From: Streptomyces sp. CA-210063
Lineage (GTDB): Bacteria > Actinomycetota > Actinomycetes > Streptomycetales > Streptomycetaceae
Assembly (NCBI RefSeq): GCF_024612015.1
Contig: NZ_CP102512.1
Location: 8,494,001-8,558,000 of the forward strand
Length of the DNA: 64,000 bases
Direction of reading: 5' to 3'
Shown: positions 42,426-50,542 of the stretch, in pieces
Numbering within the stretch: the first letter of the stretch is position 1
Layout: every line of letters begins with the position of its first letter
Program-made: the position numbers and the translations under genes
Notes under the pieces: generated by a model
Databases searched by the model: none
Told to the model about the DNA's origin: nothing
What the model saw: the letters and a program-made list of their open reading frames with translations, nothing else

Positions 42426-43382
42426 ATGCGACAGGTCACCCGCAAAGGCCTCATGACGGTGGCGGCCGCTTCCGGCGTTCTCGCCGCAGCGGGCGGTTAC
42501 GCGCACGCCGACTCCGGCGCGCAGGGATCCGCCACCAACTCGCCCGGCGTACTGTCCGGCAACACCGTGCAGGCGCCGGTGGAGGCCGAGGTCAACGTCT
42601 GCGGCAACACGGTCAACGTGGTCGGGCTGCTCAACCCGGCGGCGGGCAACAAGTGTTCCAACGGCGGTGGGGGCGGCAAGCACGGCGGCGGTTCCGGTTC
42701 GTCGCACGGCGGCTCCCAGGCCCACGGTCACACCGGCGATTCACCGGGCGTGGCTTCCGGGAACACCGTGCAGGCTCCGGTGAACGTGCCGGTCAACGCG
42801 TGCGGCAACAGCGTCAACGTGATCGGCGTCGGCAACACGGCCATGGGCAACGACTGCTCCAACGGCGGAGGCGGCGGCCACCACGGTGGTGGTTCCGGTT
42901 CGTCGTACGGCGGCTCCCACGCCGACGGTCACGCGAGCAACTCGCCGGGTGTGGCGTCCGGCAACCACGTGCAGGCTCCGGTCGATGTGCCGGTCAACGT
43001 GTGCGGCAACACCATCAGTGTGGTCGGGATCGGCAACGGGGTCACGGGCAACGACTGCGGGAACTCGGGCGGCGGAGGGGCGCACGAGAACCCGGGTGGC
43101 GGCCACCAGAACCCGCCGGGCGACTCCGAGGAGGCGTCCCCGCAGCAGCCCGGGAAGCCGGGACAGCCGGGTGGGCCCGGGCAGCCGGGCAACCCCGGCG
43201 GTGAGGTCCCCGGTGGTGACACCAACACCCCGGGTACGCAGACCGTCACCCAGCCCGACGGTGTCGCGCAGCTCGCCCAGACCGGTGCCGAGGTGCCCCT
43301 CGGCCTGGCACTGTCGGTGGGCGCGGGGACGCTCCTCGGGGGCGCCCTGATCTACCGCAAGGCACGGGCCGCCGCTCTGTAA
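42426..43382 (+). CDS. chpC: long chaplin with three chaplin domains and a sortase signal
   Basis: The 318-residue precursor has a signal peptide to about residue 28, then three chaplin domains (about residues 30-78, 102-146 and 170-214), each with the SPGxxSGNxVQAPV and CGNxxxVxGxxN core and a cysteine pair. Gly/His/Ser linkers GGGSGSSHGG and GGGSGSSYGG separate them. A Pro/Gly-rich wall-spanning stretch follows, then the sorting signal LAQTGAEVP, a hydrophobic helix and a basic tail (RKARAAAL). Long chaplins known to me have two domains; the second and third here look like a recent tandem duplication of about 68 residues. It is anchored to the wall by a class E type sortase encoded elsewhere. 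ATG 42426 is used. Confidence 0.92.
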   Translation: MRQVTRKGLMTVAAASGVLAAAGGYAHADSGAQGSATNSPGVLSGNTVQAPVEAEVNVCGNTVNVVGLLNPAAGNKCSNGGGGGKHGGGSGSSHGGSQAHGHTGDSPGVASGNTVQAPVNVPVNACGNSVNVIGVGNTAMGNDCSNGGGGGHHGGGSGSSYGGSHADGHASNSPGVASGNHVQAPVDVPVNVCGNTISVVGIGNGVTGNDCGNSGGGGAHENPGGGHQNPPGDSEEASPQQPGKPGQPGGPGQPGNPGGEVPGGDTNTPGTQTVTQPDGVAQLAQTGAEVPLGLALSVGAGTLLGGALIYRKARAAAL

Positions 43383-43400
43383 CCGGGCCCGGCGCACACA

Positions 43401-43440
43401 AACGGAGCGGGCCCCGCACCAGCGGGGCCCGCTCCGTTTC
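43401..43440. terminator. strong bidirectional terminator after the long chaplin gene
   Basis: AAACGGAGCGGGCCCCGC and its exact complement flank ACCA: 18-bp perfect stem, 4-nt loop, 43401-43440. It lies between convergent genes and serves both. Confidence 0.92.
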
Positions 43441-43451
43441 GATCTGCCCAC

Positions 43452-43640
43452 TCACCACGTGGCTCGCACCTGGCGGATGATCCGTCGGCGCAACCGCACC
43501 CTGCGGCTGCCATCACGCAGCAGGCTCAGTCGGTCCAACTCCCAGTGTCCGTACTCGGCATGGTCCGTCAGCAGGCGTGTGGCGTCCTTGCGAGAGACCC
43601 CGCGCGGTACGTACACGTCGACAAATTCGTATTCCGGCAT
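43452..43640 (-). CDS. small DUF5703 family protein
   Basis: This 62-residue basic protein (MPEYEFVDVYVPRGVSRKDA) ends in a highly Arg-rich segment. It matches the short conserved actinobacterial DUF5703 pattern. The function is unknown. It is divergent, with only 48 bp, from the acidic hypothetical gene at 43689, and convergent with the long chaplin gene. Confidence 0.75.
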   Translation of the reverse strand: MPEYEFVDVYVPRGVSRKDATRLLTDHAEYGHWELDRLSLLRDGSRRVRLRRRIIRQVRATW

Positions 43641-43688
43641 CGGTATCTATTGTGCGGGCTGGGGCCCGGTACGGATAGCGTCTGCACT

Positions 43689-44378
43689 ATGTCTGATGCT
43701 GCGCAGCCCACCGCTGCCGAGGTACGCGCCGCCGCCGAGGCGGTCAAGACCGCGCTCGACCGCCACCTGGCCGCGGTCGAACGCCGGTCGGGTGAGGACG
43801 ACCCGGCTGTCTACGAGGCGTTCAACGAGCTGGCCGCTGCCGCCGAGGAGTACGACGAACTGCTATACGACCGTTACGACGAGGTCACTCCCTTCGAGAT
43901 CCCCGGCACCGAGGACATGCCGCCGTACACGGGCCCCGAGGAACCCAGCGCGCTCAGTGTGCTGATCCGCCGGGACTACACGGTGGCCGAGCCACAGCGG
44001 CTGCTGGCGCAGGCCCAGCGGGTGGAGTCCGCGGAGGAGCCGGCCGCCTCCGGCGGGGCGGCCGAGACGGTGCATGGGGCGCTGGGTCTACTGTTCGGGG
44101 AGTTCGAGCCGGACGAGATCGCCTCCCGGCACAAGGAGTTCGGTCTCGAAGAGGGCGACTCCACGCTCTGGGTCACGGCCGCGGACGACACCGCCGAGCC
44201 CGGCGAGTGGCTGGAGGCGCCCTTCGAGCAGGTCGATCCGCAGCGGGTCGTCTGCCGTTTCGACGTCAGCGCGGTCTTCGACGACGACGTGGAGGACGAC
44301 GACCTCGACGACGAGCTCCCGCTCGAACCGGAACTCGATGAGGACGAGGACTTGGAACCGCTGGACGCGGACCGCTAG
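43689..44378 (+). CDS. conserved acidic hypothetical protein
   Basis: This 229-residue protein has a helical N-terminal part (VRAAAEAVKTALDRHLAAVE) and a long C-terminal tail composed almost entirely of Asp, Glu and Leu. No enzyme motif or membrane segment is recognised. TAGCGT ends exactly 7 bases before ATG 43689 with no ribosome binding site, suggesting a leaderless mRNA. It is probably a streptomycete-conserved cytoplasmic protein of unknown function. Confidence 0.8.
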   Translation: MSDAAQPTAAEVRAAAEAVKTALDRHLAAVERRSGEDDPAVYEAFNELAAAAEEYDELLYDRYDEVTPFEIPGTEDMPPYTGPEEPSALSVLIRRDYTVAEPQRLLAQAQRVESAEEPAASGGAAETVHGALGLLFGEFEPDEIASRHKEFGLEEGDSTLWVTAADDTAEPGEWLEAPFEQVDPQRVVCRFDVSAVFDDDVEDDDLDDELPLEPELDEDEDLEPLDADR

Positions 44379-44460
44379 CGCGGGGCTTGGGCCGGGCGCC
44401 TCATAGCTCGGGGGCGTCTGCTGTTCGGCGGCAGCAGGTGGTTCGGCGGCCGCAGGTGCT

Positions 44461-44605
44461 TCTTGGTTGCTCGCGCGGTTCCCCCGCGCCCCTGAGACGG
44501 CCCTGCGGGCCGATCCGCGGGCGTGGCCCAGGTGCCCCAGCCGCGTCCGCCCGCCGTACTCAGCTGCGGGCAGTCGTGCCGCTGGGGCGGCACGGGTGGG
44601 CGCAG
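44461..44605. repeat. composite intergenic repeat, copy 5 (arm plus second repeat type)
   Basis: The left arm GGTTGCTCGCGCGGTTC is at about 44465. A second repeat type (44565-44605, GGGCAGTCGTGCCGCTGGGG plus the GGCACGGGTGGGCGCAG end) recurs inverted at 53973-54014. No gene lies between 44379 and 44710. Confidence 0.85.
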
Positions 44606-44616
44606 CGGCACCCGGC

Positions 44617-44667
44617 GAGCGCCGGTGGCCGGTGAGCGCCGGTGGCCGGTGAGCGCCGGTGGCCGGT
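44617..44667. repeat. 17-bp tandem repeat, three exact copies
   Basis: GAGCGCCGGTGGCCGGT at 44617-44633, 44634-44650 and 44651-44667, just before the 3' end of the RecD-like gene. Confidence 0.95.
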
Positions 44668-44710
44668 GAGCGAAACCCGCCCCCGCCCAGCCCCCGCCTC
44701 GGCGGCACTG

Positions 44711-47104
44711 TCAATCGGCTGACGGCATCTGCGCCCTCAGAAGCGCCGGCAGACGTGTCGTGCGGGGCTTGGCGGGGACCTCGGCGACCGCGCGGGGCAA
44801 GGCCTGCTCCACGCCATGGACGACGGACAGGTGCCGCTCGGCACGACCGAAGGCCGTGTAGACCCAGGGCCGGGTCAGCGCCTGTGCCGCGTCGCCCGGC
44901 AGCACCACGACCGCGGCCGGCCACCGGTGTCCCACGGCCTGGTGCGCGGTCAGGGCCCACCCGTGCCGCACGGTCTGCTCGACCCGCTCCTTCGGTACGA
45001 CCACGGCCGCGCCCGCACACTCCAGGTGCAAGCCCTCGGCATCGGCCTTCACCACACGCCCGGGAGTCGTACGGCCCGGCGCGGGGGAGTAGGCCACGCG
45101 GTCGCCGGGGTCGAACCCGCCGAAGCGGCCCGGCCCGGGGTTCAGTCGCTCCTTGAGCGCCGTGTTGAGCGCGCGCGTCCCGGCCGCGCCACCATGCCCG
45201 GGGGTGATCACCTGCACCTGCTCGGCGGGGATCCCGAACGCCCTCGGCACCGAGTCCACGACCAGCTGCGCGGTGCGGTGCACCGCCTCACCGGCGTCCC
45301 GCACCGGCACGATCACGACCTCCTTGCCGGGCGCGTCGATCTGGTTGAGCTCACCGATCCCGATCCCGGAGACCAGTTCGCCGATGGGCCCCGGGTCGGG
45401 CGTGCGCGAGGCGACCTGGGGGCAGGCGCGGGCGGCGAGCAGATCCGCGAAGACCCGCCCCGGCCCGGCGGACCACAGCACCCCCGGATCGCCGCTGAGC
45501 ACCAACCGGGCTCCGTCGGGCAGCGACTCGGCGACCAGGGCGGCGGTCTCGACGTCCAACTGGGGCGCGTCCAGGACCACGAGGAGGTCGAGGTCGAGCG
45601 CACCGTCCGCATCCCGGCCGGGCCCCTCGGCGCCGGACAGCAGCCCGGCGAGGGTCGTCACGGCGGCGTCGCCTTCCTCGGCGGTGCCCAGCTGGGACGC
45701 GAACCGTCGCCTCCCGTCCGCGCTGTGCGCCGCCGCGTACGCCCGCAAGCCGAGCGCCCGCGCGGCAGCGACCAGCGCCGCCGGTTCGGCGAGGGCCGCC
45801 TCGCCGCCGGTGTGCAGCACGAGCCCGTGCCCGGCGACGGTGCGGATCAGCTCCGCTGCGGAGCGCGGTGCCGATGCGGCCGCCGAGGACCAGTCCGTCG
45901 GGTCCTCCTTGGGCAGGGAGTTCACGACGCGGGCGAGTCCGTCGGCGAGGCTCTCCTCGGCGAGGGCGTAACGCTCCAGGCCGATGAGGACGCGTACCGG
46001 ACGCTCCTCCTCCGCCTCACCCGCCTCGGTGTCCGTGCTGGTGGCCGCGGCGGCGGGCGGGGCGTTGTCGAGCGCGTCCTGGAAGACCAGGGCTTCGCCC
46101 TCGGCGACCGTGCTCTGGACGGCCTCGTCGGGGTCGGGCACGGACCGCTGGGCGAGTGCGGCGGCCAGCGCCGGGGCCTCCAGCGCGGTGTGCCCGGCGA
46201 CGGCCGCCTGCTCCAGCAGCCACACCGTGACGGCCCGGCCCCGCCGCTCGTCGTCCGGGCCGCACTCCGCACCGAGCAGCGCCCGCGCGAACCCGTCGGC
46301 CTGCTCCGGCCACACCCCGGGAACCCGCAGCAACTGCCAGGGATCCTCGCGCAGTCGAGTGCCCGCACCCTCGCCGAGCGCCTCGGCGACCTGCGCCACC
46401 AGCGCCTCCGGAGCGCCGCCCTCGGTCAGCATCGCGCGCACCGCCTCGACGGTCTCGCCCGAGGGAGCCACCGCACCTGCTCCGGGCGCCACGGGCTGCG
46501 GTCGCCGCACCGGCTCCGGCGCGGGTCGGCGCGGCGCGGGCTCCGCCTCGCTGAAAACGGCCGCCGGGGGCTTCTGTCCGCCCTCCACGGCCCGCACGGC
46601 GGCCAGCAGATCGGCGGCCGTCCCGCTGAGCTTGGTCCCGCTCGCGATCGGCGCCCCCTTCTCCGCCTTGCGCCGCTCGATCCGCTCCCGCTCCAACCGC
46701 TGAGCCGCCAACTCGGCCTGCGCCTCGGACACATCGGCCGCGACTTCGGCGCCGCCGGTGTCAGTGCTCGCCGTCGAGTCGCCGTCCGCTGTCGAGTCGC
46801 TGTTGCCTGCCGTCGAGTCACCGTCCGCCGCCGGGTTGTCTCCGCTCGCCTCGCGTTCGCCACCGGCGCGATCGGACGTGTCTCCCGGCTCGTCCTCGCC
46901 GTCCTCGTTCCCCGCGGCGGACTCGCTTCCAGCCGTGTCGACGGCGCTCTCCTCGGCGCTCTCCTCCGCGTCCTCGGACGCCGTCGTGGAAGCGGCCTCC
47001 CGGTCGTCGGGTGTGCCCTCGGCCGCGGGAGTCCCGTCGGTGGGGGCCCCGTCGCCCCGTCCCCCCGGCTCGTCCGTCCCCGTGGTCGCGGGCTCCGTGC
47101 TCAC
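44711..47104 (-). CDS. RecD2-like helicase-fold protein with degenerate Walker motifs
   Basis: In this 797-residue protein the first 130 or so residues are acidic, Ser/Thr/Asp/Glu-rich and probably disordered, followed by a charged helix and a helix-hairpin-helix-like region (DPWQLLRVPGVW). The C-terminal half aligns with RecD2 helicase domains (ARLVLSGDPGVLWSAGPGRV; WALTAHQAVGHRWPAAVVVL). However the P-loop position reads TGGEAALAEP instead of GGPGTGKT, and motif II reads LDAPQL instead of DEAS, so ATP hydrolysis is unlikely. The GTG start overlaps the stop of the aldo/keto reductase (GTGA). It may be a structural or DNA-binding derivative of RecD2. Confidence 0.8.
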   Translation of the reverse strand: MSTEPATTGTDEPGGRGDGAPTDGTPAAEGTPDDREAASTTASEDAEESAEESAVDTAGSESAAGNEDGEDEPGDTSDRAGGEREASGDNPAADGDSTAGNSDSTADGDSTASTDTGGAEVAADVSEAQAELAAQRLERERIERRKAEKGAPIASGTKLSGTAADLLAAVRAVEGGQKPPAAVFSEAEPAPRRPAPEPVRRPQPVAPGAGAVAPSGETVEAVRAMLTEGGAPEALVAQVAEALGEGAGTRLREDPWQLLRVPGVWPEQADGFARALLGAECGPDDERRGRAVTVWLLEQAAVAGHTALEAPALAAALAQRSVPDPDEAVQSTVAEGEALVFQDALDNAPPAAAATSTDTEAGEAEEERPVRVLIGLERYALAEESLADGLARVVNSLPKEDPTDWSSAAASAPRSAAELIRTVAGHGLVLHTGGEAALAEPAALVAAARALGLRAYAAAHSADGRRRFASQLGTAEEGDAAVTTLAGLLSGAEGPGRDADGALDLDLLVVLDAPQLDVETAALVAESLPDGARLVLSGDPGVLWSAGPGRVFADLLAARACPQVASRTPDPGPIGELVSGIGIGELNQIDAPGKEVVIVPVRDAGEAVHRTAQLVVDSVPRAFGIPAEQVQVITPGHGGAAGTRALNTALKERLNPGPGRFGGFDPGDRVAYSPAPGRTTPGRVVKADAEGLHLECAGAAVVVPKERVEQTVRHGWALTAHQAVGHRWPAAVVVLPGDAAQALTRPWVYTAFGRAERHLSVVHGVEQALPRAVAEVPAKPRTTRLPALLRAQMPSAD

Positions 47105-48096
47105 AGCGTGCTCCAGTCGTGATCGGGATAGCGGTGCACGGGCGCCGACACGTCGTCGAGGGCCCGGCAGATCTCGTCAGGAAGACTAAGGGTCTCCACT
47201 GACAATGCCCCCGTGAGCTGCAGCGCGTTGCGCGCCCCGATGATGGGCGCCGCCACGCCGGGCCGGTCGCGCACCCAGGCGAGGGCCACCTGGAGCGGGG
47301 TCACGGCGAGGCCGTCCGCCGCGGTCTGCACGGCGTCCACGATGCCGGTCGCCGTCTCGTCGAGGTACGGCGCGACGAACGGGGCCATGTGCTCCGAGCC
47401 GCCCCGCGAGTCCGGGGGTGTGATGTGGCGGTACTTGGCGGTCAGCACCCCGCGGCCCAGCGGCGAGGACGGGAGCAGACCGACGCCCAGGTCCAGTGCG
47501 GCGGGCAGCACCTCGCGCTCGACGCCACGTTGCAACAGGGAGTACTCCATCTGCGTACTGGCCAGGCGGGTGCGTATTCCGGGGGCCGCGAGCTGCCAGG
47601 TGGCCGCCTTCGCGAGCTGCCAGCCGCAGAAGTTGGACACCCCGGCGTAACGGGCCCGGCCGCTGCTCACGGCCAGGTCGAGGGCCTGGAGCGTTTCGTC
47701 CAGCGGGGTCTCGGGGTCGAAGGCGTGGATGTGCCAGAGGTCGACGTAGTCCGTGCCGAGGCGGGCGAGGGAGGCGTCCAGGGCGGTGAGCAGATGGCCC
47801 CGGGAGCCGTCGAAACGGCGGTCCGGGTCCGGGACGCTGCCGGCCTTCGTGGAGATGATCAGATCGCGGCGGGGCACGAGCCCGTCCATCAGCTGTCCGA
47901 GCAGGTATTCGGCCTCGCCGTCCCCGTACACGTCCGCCGTGTCGACGAGGGTGCCGCCCGCCTCCCAGAACACCTTCAACATGTCCGCGGCGTCATGCTC
48001 GTCCGTGTCGCGCCCCCACGTCAGGGTGCCGAGCCCGATCCGGGACACACGCAGGCCGGTACGGCCGAGATGCCTCTGCTCCATGGACGCCGACAT
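47101..48096 (-). CDS. aldo/keto reductase
   Basis: The (beta/alpha)8 reductase of 331 residues has GLRVSRIGLGTLTWG, the catalytic Asp/Tyr in DTADVYGDGEAE, the Lys in STKAG, the His in WHIHAFDP, and late NADPH-binding IIGARNALQL. The start is ATG 48096 or the ATG four codons later (MEQRHLGRTGL), the usual N-terminus of the group. Its stop overlaps the GTG of the RecD-like gene, so the two are translationally coupled although no functional connection is obvious. Confidence 0.9.
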   Translation of the reverse strand: MSASMEQRHLGRTGLRVSRIGLGTLTWGRDTDEHDAADMLKVFWEAGGTLVDTADVYGDGEAEYLLGQLMDGLVPRRDLIISTKAGSVPDPDRRFDGSRGHLLTALDASLARLGTDYVDLWHIHAFDPETPLDETLQALDLAVSSGRARYAGVSNFCGWQLAKAATWQLAAPGIRTRLASTQMEYSLLQRGVEREVLPAALDLGVGLLPSSPLGRGVLTAKYRHITPPDSRGGSEHMAPFVAPYLDETATGIVDAVQTAADGLAVTPLQVALAWVRDRPGVAAPIIGARNALQLTGALSVETLSLPDEICRALDDVSAPVHRYPDHDWSTL

Positions 48097-48170
48097 TACT
48101 GGCCGGAGTTCGCCACGTGGGGCCCTGTGGACAACCGATTTCCCCGGGGCGCGTTCGTTGTCCGCGGCTG

Positions 48171-48268
48171 AGTGGGGGTTGATCGCGCAGTTCCCCGCGC
48201 CCCTTAAAAGCATGGGGCGAGCCCGGAGTCTTTCAGGGGCGCGGGGAACTGCGCGACCAGCCCCTACT
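48171..48268. repeat. palindromic intergenic repeat, copy 6 (complete)
   Basis: Left arm GATCGCGCAGTTCCCCGCGC and right arm GCGCGGGGAACTGCGCGACC with a short loop; it lies between the divergent aldo/keto reductase and F420 oxidoreductase genes. Confidence 0.9.
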
Positions 48269-48355
48269 CAGCCGCACCCGTCCAACAACCTCAGCCTCCC
48301 GAGCTCCCCACCTCCCCCAGCGGAGCGTAGGGGTAGGGTCTGCGCGACAAGGACG

Positions 48356-48369
48356 TTACTGATCGGTAA
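48356..48369. promoter_or_regulatory. palindrome before the LLM oxidoreductase
   Basis: TTACTGATCGGTAA is a 14-bp palindrome with one mismatched pair, ending 17 bp before the start codon and abutting GGGGAAGG, the ribosome binding site; a repressor bound here would block expression. Confidence 0.4.
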
Positions 48370-48386
48370 GGGGAAGGCTGGTCTAT

Positions 48387-49442
48387 ATGAAGCTCGGGAT
48401 CAACCTCGGCTACTGGGGCGCCGGAATGGACGCGGACAATCTGGCCGTCGCCCAGGAGGCCGACCGGCTGGGATACGCCGTGTGCTGGGCCGCCGAGGCC
48501 TACGGCTCGGACGCGGCGACGGTGCTCAGCTGGGTCGCAGCCAAGACCGACCGTATCGACGTGGGCTCGGCCATCTTCCAGATTCCGGCCCGCCAGCCCG
48601 CGATGACCGCGATGACCGCCGCGACGCTGGACTCGCTCTCCGGCGGCCGCTTCCGGCTGGGTCTCGGTGTCTCCGGGCCGCAGGTCTCCGAGGGCTGGTA
48701 CGGGGTCAAGTTCGACAAGCCGCTGGCCCGCACCCGCGAGTACGTGGAGATCGTCCGCAAGGCGATGACCCGCGAGCGTCTGTCGCACGACGGCGAGCAC
48801 TGGACGCTGCCGCTCCCCGGCGGCCCCGGCAAGCCGCTGAAGCTGACCGTGCACCCGACCCGCGAGCACATCCCGCTGTACATCGCCGCGATCGGCCCGA
48901 AGAACCTGGAGCAGACCGGCGAGATCGCCGACGGCGCGCTGCTGATCTTCCCGTCGGCCGCGCACCTGGAGGACACGGCCGTCACGTACCTGCGGGCGGG
49001 CCGGGAGAAGGCGGGCAAGACCCTCGACGGGTTCGACGTCTGCCCGACGCTGCCCATCGCCGTCGGCGGCGACAAGGACGTGGCGACGCTCGCCGACACC
49101 TTCCGTCCGTACACCGCGCTGTACGTGGGCGGCATGGGCAGCCGCAAGCAGAACTTCTACAACCAGCTCGCCCGGCGCATGGGGTACGAGAAGGAGGCCG
49201 CCGAGATCCAGGACAAGTACCTGGCCGGTGACAAGGCCGGTGCCGCGGCCGCCATCCCGCACGAGCTGATCGACCAGACGACGCTGCTCGGTTCCGTGGA
49301 GCGCATCGCCGACCGGATGAAGGCCTACGCCGAGGCCGGGGTCACCACTCTCACCCTCGCCCCGGCGGGCTTCACCCTGGACGAGCGGATCGCCTCGCTC
49401 CGGGCCGGCTCGGAGGCCATGGAGCACGCCGGGCTCGCGTAA
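48387..49442 (+). CDS. LLM-class F420-dependent oxidoreductase
   Basis: This 351-residue TIM-barrel luciferase-like protein shows INLGYWGAGMD at the N-terminus, ALSGGRFRLGLGVSGPQV-like cofactor loop elements (SGGRFRLGLGVSGPQVSEGW), and PLYIAAIGPKNLEQTGEIAD later. It resembles F420-dependent enzymes of actinobacteria. The substrate is unknown. ATG 48387 is preceded by GGGGAAGG. Confidence 0.9.
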   Translation: MKLGINLGYWGAGMDADNLAVAQEADRLGYAVCWAAEAYGSDAATVLSWVAAKTDRIDVGSAIFQIPARQPAMTAMTAATLDSLSGGRFRLGLGVSGPQVSEGWYGVKFDKPLARTREYVEIVRKAMTRERLSHDGEHWTLPLPGGPGKPLKLTVHPTREHIPLYIAAIGPKNLEQTGEIADGALLIFPSAAHLEDTAVTYLRAGREKAGKTLDGFDVCPTLPIAVGGDKDVATLADTFRPYTALYVGGMGSRKQNFYNQLARRMGYEKEAAEIQDKYLAGDKAGAAAAIPHELIDQTTLLGSVERIADRMKAYAEAGVTTLTLAPAGFTLDERIASLRAGSEAMEHAGLA

Positions 49443-49665
49443 CCCGAACGGCGGAACGGACAAGTACTACGGCCGTGGTGGGGGCTCGGGGGTCTTCCCC
49501 GCCACGGCCGTCACCGGGGACAACGCGGCAGGGGCCCGCTCGGTTACGCGACTTCGCCACTCCGGTGTCCTTCGTTCGGCGGATTTGTCCGACACAGCTG
49601 TTGCCTGGCTCCTGGTACCCCATTTGACTCGTTTTCTGCGGGAACCCTGCAGAGAGGTGCCTCAG

Positions 49666-50454
49666 ATGCTTTCGGCCAAGAGTCTGTTCCAGGAAATCGT
49701 CGACAGCGACGAGTCGTTCCGACTGTTCTGCTCCATCGCCGCCAGCGGGGAGACGCAAGGCGGCTGGGAGAACGCGCGCATCGCCGCGCTCGTCCCGCGG
49801 AGCGAGCGCGCACTCGCACCCAAGATCACCCGCCATGGCGCCGACGAGGACAAGCACGGGCGGATCTTCAACGCCCTCATGAAGAAGCGCGGACTCCAGC
49901 CCGTGGAGGTTCCGCCCGAGACCGACTACACCCTGCTCCTGGAGCGCCACGGCATCGGCCTCGCGCACGAGAAGCTGAAGGCCGACCAGCCCCTCACGGT
50001 GCGGGACATCATCGTCTACCTGTCCCACAGCCGGGTCACCGAACAGCGTGCCGCCGACCAGATGGTGATGCTCCGCAAGCACTTCGCGAACCATCCCGAG
50101 ATCGGCAAGGCCGTCCGGATGATCTCCGACGACGAGGACAACCACCTCGCCTACACCCACGAGGAACTGCTGCGCTATGCGGCCGCCGGACACGGCCGCC
50201 TCATCCAGCGGACACTGCGGGAGTGCGCCCTCGCGGAGATCGGCATCTACCGGGACGTCAGCCTCGCCGTGATGGACCACATGGGGCGCATCCTGGGCTG
50301 GCCGAAGGCCAAGGCGGCCGTCCTCGCCGCGGGCATCCGCGCCATGTACGTCTACGAGCGTGCCCTCGGCTGGCGCCGCATGGTCACGCTGGAGATGCCG
50401 GAACGCCGCGACGCACTGGGCGGACCGGCGACGGCGGCCCCCGAGGTCGCCTGA
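49666..50454 (+). CDS. ferritin-like domain protein
   Basis: The 262-residue, largely helical protein has carboxylate and histidine metal-ligand positions: ENARIA, GADEDKHGRIF, EQRAADQM and DDEDNHLAYTHEE, the four-helix-bundle diiron pattern of ferritin-like oxygenases and demethoxyubiquinone-type proteins. ATG 49666 follows GAGAGGTG; the extension upstream to 49585 has no family support. From memory it is conserved in streptomycetes. The substrate is unknown. A 13-bp stem terminator follows. Confidence 0.8.
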   Translation: MLSAKSLFQEIVDSDESFRLFCSIAASGETQGGWENARIAALVPRSERALAPKITRHGADEDKHGRIFNALMKKRGLQPVEVPPETDYTLLLERHGIGLAHEKLKADQPLTVRDIIVYLSHSRVTEQRAADQMVMLRKHFANHPEIGKAVRMISDDEDNHLAYTHEELLRYAAAGHGRLIQRTLRECALAEIGIYRDVSLAVMDHMGRILGWPKAKAAVLAAGIRAMYVYERALGWRRMVTLEMPERRDALGGPATAAPEVA

Positions 50455-50468
50455 GGCACCTGACGCAT

Positions 50469-50515
50469 CCGCACGCGCGCGCGGAGAACCCGTACGCGTC
50501 CACGCGCGCGTGCGG
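50469..50515. terminator. terminator between ferritin-like and corA genes
   Basis: CCGCACGCGCGCG (50469-50481) and CGCGCGCGTGCGG (50503-50515) form a perfect 13-bp stem with a 21-nt loop between two convergent genes. Confidence 0.75.
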
Positions 50516-50542
50516 CATCACATGAGGCGGTACGGAAGAGGG

